NCBI GenBank assembly: GCA_905220665.1
Contig: CAJNAR010000049.1
Coordinates: forward strand, 1 to 42,500
Reading direction: 5' to 3'
Origin: Albugo candida
Lineage: Eukaryota; Oomycota; Peronosporomycetes; Albuginales; Albuginaceae
DNA: 42,500 bases
Position numbers and translations under genes: made by a program. Within the stretch, counting starts at the first letter, position 1. Each line of letters starts with the position of its first letter. The notes below the pieces were generated by a model. That model had not been told where the DNA came from. It searched no databases and saw nothing but the letters and a program-made list of their open reading frames with translations. Shown piece after piece: positions 31,362 through 39,610 of the stretch.

Positions 31362-34051
31362 GGGTTCATAAACTGGTATCGTTCGCGTTACTTCCTGGGC
31401 GAAAGGGAGACATGTACCCATACTTGTCCCAAGTGTAACCGCCGTCCCAAGGGACACCATAGTGAGACTTGCATGAAGAGTCACGAGACCAAGTGCAGGG
31501 CCATTCTACTTGCAGTATGTATGCCTCGGAGTACTTGGACGCATGTACCTGCATACTGAAGCCAAGTCACCTAGTAAGGAAGCATTGCCGCCGACTCTTC
31601 CCTCCATCGGCATGTCAGGAAACCTTCCGACGACCTCATGCAGGGTTACGCATACCCTACCGAGCCCTAGGCCATCGGGTTAACGTTCGGGTTTAATAGC
31701 TCGGGTTGCACCCATCACCCACCAAGTCTCAAGATACCACCAGGTAGGTATGAACAAGGGCTACAATATGGGTAGGGTCGGTTACGGTATACTTGTTTCC
31801 TATTGGCTGTAACCGCGAACGCGTATACTGACCGTTGTAGGGCTCACTATTCAAGTGAGTATACATCAATGGAAAGCCCTTGCAAATCTCTACCCGGGGA
31901 ATAGGTGTCACGTAGTCTAGTACCGGTACAAGGTATCCTTATCGGTACATGTACTGCGACAACAGGTATCCCAGGTTTACCATGTTCCCGACCAGTATGC
32001 CCATTCAGACTTGGTCTCTAAGGTCAAGTTGAAGTGCTGAACAACCTCCCGTCAAGGATTTTCGTCTACATTGCCGTCACGTCTATGCACAGAACGTTCT
32101 TTTTCTCGCCAAGCCGTGAAAACGGTTATTCGTTAATAACTTTTGCTACGTAACCGCTAGCCCGGTTATACTTTCCAGGATACTGTATTATGGTGGTATA
32201 CACCTTTGTGCCAAAGGGTTTTGGGCTACCTAGTATAGGGTAGAAGTTATACAATTTGCGACATCATTCAGGATTTTTCCTCGATGAACGACCGGAAAAT
32301 TCCATTTTCGATCCCTCATAACTTTTCACCCCCTATAGTAAGAACTAGAGAATTAGAAATTTCTAGGCCCATTTTTTACGGCGCGTCATATGAGCCTAGT
32401 TTTATTAGTGGAGATGACCTACAGGCCACATTATGCTAGGATTTGTCCTAATTTTTGAAAAAATGCAATTTTTAGCCCTAGGATCCCTTGCAAATTCGAT
32501 AAATCGGACTTCAGATTCGGACTCAGGGTACTCGATTACATCTATTCCACATAAATTTGATGGGCTCGCGGAATATTTTGTCGATTTCACGAGACGAATC
32601 GCGCTCGTTTCGGAAACCAAGTTGCCTAGCGAATCTACTCGAACGGATCTGGAATCGTAAGAAGTGGTTACCCCAAACGGATTCTTACTCCCAAGAGCTC
32701 ATTCGAAAGCTCTTGAAATTCTGAGTCGATGACAACCAGGCGGTTTGGTCACGGATGCTTGGTTCGCGCGCTAGGTCAAAATAACAAAAATAGCGGGTTT
32801 TGGTGGTTTTTGGCCATTACAACATGGTTCCGGGCATCTACCAACACGTGACGAATTACCGATGGGTGTAAAACGCTTTTCTGCGTCGAATGCACTATAC
32901 CATGTCGAGAGGGAGGAAGAAACACCGACGTTATTCAAGAAATAGTGGCAAAAATAGCGATTTTTGGCGACACTTTTTGAGTCACGAATGGTACCGTACC
33001 GTACGCTGCAGTGGGTACTTTCTGAACGAGTTTTTTGTAAAACGTTCTCCAGAAAAACGCGCATCTTTTGCACTACGGCGGGTAAGGCCACGAGTACGGT
33101 ACGCTTCGCAATCGTCGAAATAGTGGCCGATTTTGCATGTTTTGGAGGGGGGCAAAATGACCATGCGTGACAGTTTTTTTCCTGTTCGTCCCAGAATACG
33201 TGACATGATTGGAGATAGGGTAACTTTTTACTGCGCTTCGTTTGCGCTACGTTTCGTTATCATCGGATCAGTATTGATGGCGCTAGCGCGGAAACCGTGA
33301 AAACAGGGGAAATCGAGTCGCTGCGGCGATGCCGACAAAACAACATATACGCTCCCCCTGACGATATACGTTCGTTTTTTTCGATTCAATTTGTTGCAGA
33401 TGGCATGAAATTGAAATGCGTTTCCAACGAATCTACATCTGTCGAGCACGGATGCGTGGTGCTCGCGTTCTCGAAAACGTAGAAAACGTCAAGTCGTAAA
33501 AAAAGACGGTTATGCGAATTTTTCGACCGCACCCACGCCGTTTAGAAAATGTGACATAGCACCCGACTATGAAACAAAGCATTGCGCATTCAACGCGATA
33601 AGGGGAGAAAGAATCGGCGCAGTGCAGCCTTCGCTACGTGCGAATACGTGCCTCCAAAAAGCAGTGGTGGCGACACGTTTCGCCTCGTTTTGTAGCTTTC
33701 ACTGCACCGATTTCGACCAAACCAGGTGCATTCTACTCGTAGCACAAGAGGAAAGTAGAAACACCTCTATCGTGGTGGCGGACATGCGTGGTGCGCGACG
33801 TAGCGTGCGCGACGCGGCGAATCGCTTGGTGCGCGTGTAAAACCGGTACAACAGTAGTACCGTCAATTCTGGTGACGGATTCGGGTTCCTCGTCACCGGT
33901 TACGTAGAAGTGCAAGGTTTCACTAGAATTGTACGATTCGTTGCGGCGCTATAGCGCGCGCAAAACGCTGGCCGTACATTTTCAGTAAGGGGGGAGCTCT
34001 ATACTGTATCCAACATACACTAGCGTATATTTGGTAAGGATCCTAGACTAC
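31362..34051. other. Gene-poor region between Copia-2 and the tRNA-like sequence
   Basis: About 2.7 kb shows only short overlapping open stretches on both strands, with no family resemblance. Palindromic gtac words (gtaccggtac and gtacatgtac near 31920-31955) and repeated 'cggtta' words occur. By location this could be the outer part of an rDNA spacer, since the tandem array and the 28S 3' end lie further right, but no 5S rRNA gene or rRNA promoter was recognised. Confidence 0.35.
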
Positions 34052-34122
34052 ACACTAGCTCAGTCGGTATAGTGCACGAACGCTATGCGAAAGGTCCCGA
34101 CATCGATACCCGCGACCACTTT
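34052..34122 (+). tRNA. Degenerate tRNA-like sequence (pseudo-tRNA or SINE head)
   Basis: An A-box-like tagctcagtcggtatagtgc (34059-34078) is followed 25-30 bases later by a B-box-like word 'atcgatacccg'. The spacing fits a tRNA, and the D-arm wording resembles lysine tRNAs. The anticodon and T stems do not pair well and no T-run terminator follows, so a working tRNA is unlikely. A tRNA-derived SINE fragment is an alternative. Confidence 0.4.
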
Positions 34123-34432
34123 ATAAAAAATAATATAATTCACTACTTTGTATTGAACTTAAGCAGGCACTTACGAAGCTAGTGTACGTACTTGAGTACT
34201 CCCTACTACTAAGGGACTTTGCCAAAAAAGAGCAAGAAAAGTTAAAGTGTGGAGATATAATAGGAGTTAATGTATGCGCTACATGCGCGTACAGAGCAAG
34301 CAGTAGGCGCCTACGCTGCGACAATAATGCTGCTTCCTGCATGTCCTGTGCTACCAAGCCATGTTGGCGCGCGGAAGCGTTCGTTTTGCCGCGTTTTACG
34401 GCATCACAGGAAGCACTTGTGCGCATAGCATG

Positions 34433-34470
34433 TTCTAGAACATTCTAGAACATTCGAGAACATTCGAGAA
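34433..34470 (+). promoter_or_regulatory. Perfect heat-shock-element array (eight alternating TTC/GAA pentamers)
   Basis: The sequence alternates TTC and GAA at exact 5-bp steps, with spacers ta/ca/ga: TTCtaGAAcaTTCtaGAA, then caTTCgaGAAcaTTCgaGAA. This is the textbook binding pattern for trimeric heat-shock factor, extended to eight units. It also forms a simple 10-bp tandem repeat, so an origin by repeat slippage is possible. No open reading frame of note lies close on either side. Confidence 0.6.
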
Positions 34471-34828
34471 CGTCTTGGTACACACCAAGGCATCGATCGA
34501 GTACACTCGTGCCACAAGCGTGCATGCTTCGCGGCAAGCGCGTACCTTCGTACAACAAGCTTTCTTGCCATGCATTAACGTCATCTGAACTTGTAAGAGA
34601 CCAAGTCCAGATGACATTACGCGAAGACACGTAGCTTGCTCGGAAGCGCGTCATTATGCGGCGTTAAGTAAACACTTACTCGTATAACTACAAGTCGTTC
34701 TGCGCAACACTTTAGTGATGACTTATGCTGCTAGTCACGGTACGCAGAGACACTTTGCAGCGTCTTTAGGAGCCGTTAAGTGAGCACGTGCTCGCATAAA
34801 TACATGTCGTTGTGTGCAAGACACTGAC
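34471..34828. other. Spacer with a diverged direct duplication
   Basis: Two related segments, about 34661-34710 (gcgttaagtaaacacttactc...) and 34784-34830 (ccgttaagtgagcacgtgctc...), share order and wording. They appear to be an older, longer-period version of the array that follows. No gene is seen. Confidence 0.4.
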
Positions 34829-35404
34829 TTATAACTAGCGTAAGTACAGGCCGTGTAGTCGGACATAACTTGGATAAATACAAGTCGTTTTGTCGGGCCT
34901 AACCTGGATAAATGCAAGTCATTTAGTCGGACTTGGCTCACATAAATGCAAGTCATATAGTCAGACATAGCATGCATACACGCAAGTCATAGTGTCAGAC
35001 ATAGCATGCATACACGCAAGTCATAGTGTCAGACAAAACATGCATACATGCAAGTCATAGAGTCAGACATAACATGCATACATGCAAGTCATAGAGTCAG
35101 ACATAACATGCATACATGCAAGTCATAGAGTCAGACATAACATGCATACATGCAAGTCATAGAGTCAGACATAACATGCATACATGCAAGTCATAGAGTC
35201 AGACATAACATGCATACATGCAAGTCATAGAGTCAGACATAACATGCATACATGCAAGTCATAGAGTCAGACATAACATGCATACATGCAAGTCAAAAGT
35301 CAGACAAAACTCACATAAATGCAAGTCATAAAGTCAGACATAGCATGCACACACGCAGGCCATACAGCCACGCACAACTCACACGCACGCAAGACCGGCA
35401 ACTT
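34829..35404. repeat. 34-bp tandem repeat array, 17 units
   Basis: Units of 34 bp begin at 34829 and every 34 bases to 35271; after one 33-bp unit they restart at 35304, 35338 and 35372. The core reads acataacatgcatacatgca, then agtcatagagtcag. The central units (35101-35270) are essentially identical, while those at both edges are diverged, as unequal exchange predicts. There are no unique spacers, so it is not a CRISPR array. It ends about 30 bp before the 28S rRNA 3' end, the usual location of rDNA intergenic-spacer repeats. Confidence 0.93.
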
Positions 35405-35420
35405 GGGAAGGGGAGAAATG

Positions 35421-35436
35421 TTCATTATACAATGAA
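35421..35436 (-). other. Hairpin at the 28S 3' end, possible 3'-ETS processing signal
   Basis: ttcattatacaatgaa is an inverted repeat (6-bp stem, 4-base loop) immediately at the end of the mature 28S sequence on the minus strand. In yeast the 3' external transcribed spacer is cut by an RNase III at a hairpin, so a processing role is plausible. The stem is short. Confidence 0.4.
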
Positions 35437-35842
35437 CAAATCCATAGAACAAGGGCTAAATCTCAGCAGATCGTAGTACAAGACTACTCTCATGCTTACA
35501 ATACCCTGTTCTGTATTTAAGTCGTCTACAAAGGATTTATCTTTCCCAATTATTGAAATTGCAATTCAGCATTCTCTCTACCGCTTCTACTTGACAAGCA
35601 GCAAAGGACGATGCAATTGTATGATGTAGGATGTGCAAAACACATCTATCGCTATTCGCGTCTCATCAGGAAAGGTGATTATCGTCCATTCCAGCATGGA
35701 TTCTGGCTTAGAGGCGTTCAGCCATAATCCTACAGATGGTAGCTTCGCGGCACTAGCTTTTCAGCTAACCGCAATTACCAAGTATCTGAACCAACGGTTC
35801 CTCTCGTACTAGATTGGATTACTGTTTGGACAACGTACTCAT

Positions 35843-35897
<55 letters not shown>

Positions 35898-36000
35898 ATT
35901 AGTGGGTGAACAATCCAACAATTGGCGAGTTCTACTTCGCAATGATAGGAAGAGCCGACATCGAAGAATCAAAAAGCAACGTCGCTATGGACGCTTGGCT

Positions 36001-36043
<43 letters not shown>

Positions 36044-36228
36044 AGCTTAAAATTCAAAAGAACTAAAGGATCGATAGGCCACGCTTTCACGGTTTGTATT
36101 CATACTGAAAATCAAAATCAAGTGAGCTTTTACCCTTTTGTTCTACATGAGATTTCTGTTCTCATTGAGCTCACCTTAGGACACCTGTGTTCTGTTCTAA
36201 CAGATGTGCCGCCCCAGCCAAACTCCCC
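35436..36228 (-). rRNA. 3' portion of a 28S (large-subunit) rRNA gene, 5' end cut by LINE-2
   Basis: The minus strand carries universally conserved LSU landmarks in order: GGGGAGTTTGGCTGGGGCGG at the cut (36228 leftwards), GGTGTCAGAAAAGTTACCAC and GGGATAACTGGCTTGTGGC, GACGTTGCTTTTTGATTCTT, the sarcin-ricin loop AGTACGAGAGGAACC (35810-35796), GCCGCGAAGCTACCATC, and the terminus GATCTGCTGAGATTTAGCCC ending near GGATTTGT (35436). About 790 of roughly 3,300-4,000 nt are present. The sequence looks well conserved at catalytic sites, so it may come from a recently working unit. LINE-2 starts at the break in opposite orientation. Confidence 0.97.
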
Positions 36229-37492
36229 ACTTTCCAATTTGCTCTCTAGTGCACAGGTCCCTTTCCTTGCACTCAACTCTCTTATTGGTCCAACAAGCCG
36301 GCTACGTCCCGACTTTAACAGCTCTCAGCCTTCTCAGCTTCTCCCTCAACCCCAGTACACCCCTTTTCCAACCCACAGTACCCTCTCCCAACCATCTCTC
36401 GCCCACCGATCAGCTCTTCTGTACCGTCTTTTGGCGTTTCCGAAGTGGACAGAAGCCAGGTCACTCTCTCGGCTGGACTTATCGTTCCTCCAGCCTCGTC
36501 TTTCCAGTTCTCTACTGGCTCTTTACCCGCTGTCTGAGAACGTCTGACTTTATTGTTCTCCCCAACCCCTCCCTGATCGAACTTTCCACGTTCACTTGTG
36601 GGACAACACATTCCGGCTCAACAACGTTAGATCTTTGGACCCCCTCTTCCATCACATTCCCTTGGATTGATTCTCAAGATTCTCTTACCAACTATACAAC
36701 TTCTCTCGAATCGACTCTCCGGCCTGTTCCGTATCGACTCTCAGGCTTCTTCCGTATCGACTCTACAGCTTCTTCCGTGTCGACTTTACGACTTCTTCCG
36801 TCTCGACTTTACAGCTTCTTCCGTGTCGACTTTACGGCTTCTTCCGTATCGACTTTACAGCTTCTTCCGTATCGACTTTACGGCTTCTTCCGTATCAACT
36901 TTACAGCTTCTTCCGTATCGACTTTACAGCTTCTTCCGTATCAACTTTACAGCTTCTTCCGTGTCGACTTTACGGCTTCTTTCGTATCAACTTTACAGCT
37001 TCTTCCGTATCGACTTTACGGCTTCTTCCGTATCGACTTTACAGCTTATTCCGTATCGACTTTACGGATTCAACCCATCGTCCTCAACTCAGCTTGGAAT
37101 ACTCCACCGTCTTTGCGCGTCGATTCCCCGCAAGCTTCCGCCTACTCACCGCGTTCGGTTCATTCGACGAGTTTGGATACATTCAGCTTTGTCAGCCACA
37201 CTTTCTTGGTTCTCTACTTGGTGGTCTCGTCTCGGAACACGCCCTACCGTCTAAGACTTTTGGACCTGCCTTACTTCCTCTACTCAACTCAAGGGCAACA
37301 CATAGAACACTCCATACTCTGGGACCTGGGTTTAACGCTTGAGAAATCTCGCTTGTCCCGCCAGTTGTAACTGCGGAGAATAACGTTTCTATAGTCCCGA
37401 GTATTGGGCACTGCGTGAAGGAAGGTTTTCAGAGGTTTTATTCGGTAGAGTTCGCTCCTTTTCGACTTGGTCATTGAGTATCTCCGACAACT
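36229..37492 (+). promoter_or_regulatory. LINE-2 5' UTR, candidate internal promoter
   Basis: The region is pyrimidine-rich. It shares aatttgctctctagtgcaca with LINE-1 near its start, then carries the 23-bp repeats (36707-37074) and a unique stretch to the ORF1 ATG at 37493. Long open stretches across it are explained by the repeat period and by antisense rRNA, not by coding. Tandem monomers in LINE leaders are known promoters in mammals; the same role here is inferred. Confidence 0.55.
36707..37074 (+). repeat. 23-bp tandem repeats in the LINE-2 leader, 16 units
   Basis: Units cgtatcgactttacagcttc + ttc repeat at exact 23-bp steps from 36707 to 37074. Variation is limited mainly to tatcg/tgtcg/tatca and acagc/acggc. 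Since 23 is not a multiple of 3, all three frames cycle every 23 codons, which produces spurious periodic proteins. LINE-1 has only about three loosely similar units. Confidence 0.95.
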
Positions 37493-39610
37493 ATGGTAAT
37501 ACCCACCAACGCAACAAATACCAGCTCTCCCACCACCACAAAATCATCAACATTTACTTCAACGATCTCACCTTCAGACAAGCATCAGCAGGACAACTCA
37601 TTGCAGCACAACCCCTCCACTACTCCACCACCGACCTCCACTCCTCCCTCGATGCTTCCAGCGACACAATGGAAGACACGCCAAACACCCATGGGCACGA
37701 CTAACACTTCCCGACCCAAAACATCACCCCCACGTCCCCGCTTCCCACGCCAGATTCCGGATGACGCGTTTTTACGAGAAAGCGAGGAAGCAATACAACA
37801 AGCCCTCACCACCGGCGACGTATCCAACCAAAAACGCATTGCATTACGCTTTGCACCAACACGTACCGAAGTAGCGTTTAAACTTTGGATTCCTTGTGGA
37901 GCAATCTCCCGCAGCAAGAAACTTTTTGAAGTTTTGCACGAGCTCGGAAATGCTACACAACCCACAGCTTGGCAGGACGCCAAAAACAATCACTTACTAC
38001 GTGATTTCCGCCTCATCCCTGGAATGGGAATTGATTTCGTCTGCACATCGTTCAAGGTGGCATCCGCCCTCTCATGTCTCGAACTCTCACTCTTCGGCAG
38101 TTCGGTTAGAATTGCACGCTTCTCATCCTTTTCTTCACGCTACTGGGTAGACTTGGTACGCTTGCCGGATGGAATCACCGACAATGAAATTTATGATTGG
38201 TTTCAACAACGTGGTTGCCTCCCATCCAGCATCCGACCATCCATTGACAGTGGCCTACCCTCAAACCAACGCACCGTTTATTTCAGTTCCGATAAAGTGC
38301 CAACTTGCCTCTTACAGCAAAATACCCCGGTTCGTGAAATTGCATTTCCAGACCCCTCCGATCCCCACACACTCCTTCGACCATGTATCGTTACACATCG
38401 TCTCAGCAAATACAACAAGGTTACTCCACCTTCTCTTCGGCCCCAGTCCAAAACTCCCGGCCCCAAAACACCTCAAACTTTCAACTCCAGTCTCCTGGCT
38501 AATCTTGCCGCTACCCGCGCCCCTAAGGCATCACCTTCCGTCGCATCGGATAGTTCAATGCCCCAAGCTGCTCTTCCCCCTTCCGAATCATCTATTTTGG
38601 ACTCTGCTGACGACGCGTCATTATCCGATTTTTCCGACATGGGTGATGACACTTCTCCGGCACTACAGAAGGTTCTCATTGTTCCAACAGCCCCACCAAC
38701 AGACTCGCATTACCAATTAGTTACCCGGGCATCATACATAGCCACGGATCAACTCATCGGCCCGATCCAACACATACCTCACTCCAACATCCGCGTATTG
38801 GACAACAAGATGGACTTTGAATTTCCGATCACGCCCAACGTTTATGAACCTCTCTGGATTGATCATTGTGATCCTGATGTTCCCATTTCAGCCTTTGACT
38901 TGGATATGCACGAACACGAAGACTCCCAAGTACCCTGTTCCGGCTTCCTGGACGCTCCAAGTCCAACCACCCTTCCAGCAATACAAAAGTCAGCGATCTG
39001 CTTTGACGTTGGATCCATGTCACGCGCAAATCTGTTCGACTTCATTGATGATTTTCTTGCGAACGTACTCGACACCAACCAAGAAACCACACTCCTCCGA
39101 ATGGCCGCGCAGCCTTCATTGTTTGCGCGACCATTCTTTCAACAATTACACAACGCTCATTCCGATCCATGGACCCGTTCCCATTCCCTATACCGGGCAT
39201 ACGGCTCTACTTTTTCATCCCTCTTCGCTAGCTTCACAGCCTTTAGAGATACCGCCACTTACACCGACCTCATTCAAACGGTCCAAGATGAAACCATTCC
39301 AGGAACGCGACATACTTTGTACCTGGCTACGTGGGATCTCTTCCTCCTCATCACAGCACCCAACGTATATTTCGACCCACTGAAGGTGCAACATCTCATC
39401 AAATCCAACGCGGTCTACCTTGCCGGCACGTTGGTCCCTCTCCTCACGGATGAAACTCTGGTTTTACTTGCACGATCAGCCATGGGAACAGCATTACTTA
39501 TGTACTCAACCACTTTACCTCCAATCAAGACCGCTCTTTCGGCACTAGCGGCTCACCCACCTTCCTTTCCTTCCGGAACCGACTCACAAGATCATCCTGG
39601 TTGCGTCTAA
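37493..39610 (+). CDS. LINE-2 ORF1 protein, intact (705 residues)
   Basis: The ATG at 37493 (actATGGt) opens a continuous frame to TAA at 39608-39610. The N-terminal 90 residues are Ser/Thr/Pro-rich and probably disordered. The central part aligns with LINE-1 ORF1: 'RYWVDLVRLPDGITDNEIYD' vs 'WYFVELNKVPMGLSDDAIAG', 'PVREIAFPDPSDP', and YNKVTPPS. An acidic low-complexity region (SADDASLSDFSDMGDD) and a helical C-terminus follow. No CCHC knuckle is seen. The motif 'REI.FP...DP...YNKVTPPS' looks like a hallmark of this LINE clade. Expected role: binding of element RNA. The frame is clean over 2.1 kb, which suggests recent activity. Confidence 0.93.
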   Translation: MVIPTNATNTSSPTTTKSSTFTSTISPSDKHQQDNSLQHNPSTTPPPTSTPPSMLPATQWKTRQTPMGTTNTSRPKTSPPRPRFPRQIPDDAFLRESEEAIQQALTTGDVSNQKRIALRFAPTRTEVAFKLWIPCGAISRSKKLFEVLHELGNATQPTAWQDAKNNHLLRDFRLIPGMGIDFVCTSFKVASALSCLELSLFGSSVRIARFSSFSSRYWVDLVRLPDGITDNEIYDWFQQRGCLPSSIRPSIDSGLPSNQRTVYFSSDKVPTCLLQQNTPVREIAFPDPSDPHTLLRPCIVTHRLSKYNKVTPPSLRPQSKTPGPKTPQTFNSSLLANLAATRAPKASPSVASDSSMPQAALPPSESSILDSADDASLSDFSDMGDDTSPALQKVLIVPTAPPTDSHYQLVTRASYIATDQLIGPIQHIPHSNIRVLDNKMDFEFPITPNVYEPLWIDHCDPDVPISAFDLDMHEHEDSQVPCSGFLDAPSPTTLPAIQKSAICFDVGSMSRANLFDFIDDFLANVLDTNQETTLLRMAAQPSLFARPFFQQLHNAHSDPWTRSHSLYRAYGSTFSSLFASFTAFRDTATYTDLIQTVQDETIPGTRHTLYLATWDLFLLITAPNVYFDPLKVQHLIKSNAVYLAGTLVPLLTDETLVLLARSAMGTALLMYSTTLPPIKTALSALAAHPPSFPSGTDSQDHPGCV

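Noticed and set aside
31335..31559. Cys/His-rich open stretch (CTHTCPKCNRRPKGHHSETC) as a zinc-finger gene
   Set aside because: It overlaps the Copia-2 right LTR end, has no supporting domain context and its spacing fits no family I can name. Treated as chance.
32771..33206. Overlapping open frames on both strands in the gene-poor region
   Set aside because: Short, mutually overlapping, without recognisable motifs or splice structure.
34829..35404. CRISPR-like regular array
   Set aside because: Units are directly adjacent with no unique spacers, and the genome is eukaryotic. It is a tandem satellite.
35436..36228. 28S piece as a reverse-transcribed rRNA chimera made during LINE insertion
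   Set aside because: Template switching would place sense rRNA 5' of the LINE. Here the rRNA is antisense, with its natural 3' end and spacer-like repeats on the far side. Not fully excluded.
35906..36547. 213-codon open frame across 28S and LINE-2
   Set aside because: Its first half is the antisense of conserved rRNA and its second half is the LINE leader; no protein family resemblance.
36204..37370. Long open frames (about 390 and 195 codons) over the LINE-2 leader with a periodic RLYSFFRIDF-type protein
   Set aside because: They arise from the 23-bp repeat, which leaves all frames free of stops and cycles every 23 codons. The longer one also starts in antisense 28S rRNA.
37585..37989. 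134-codon minus-strand open frame opposite LINE-2 ORF1
   Set aside because: Glycine/valine-rich shadow of the Ser/Thr/Pro-rich ORF1 N-terminus.
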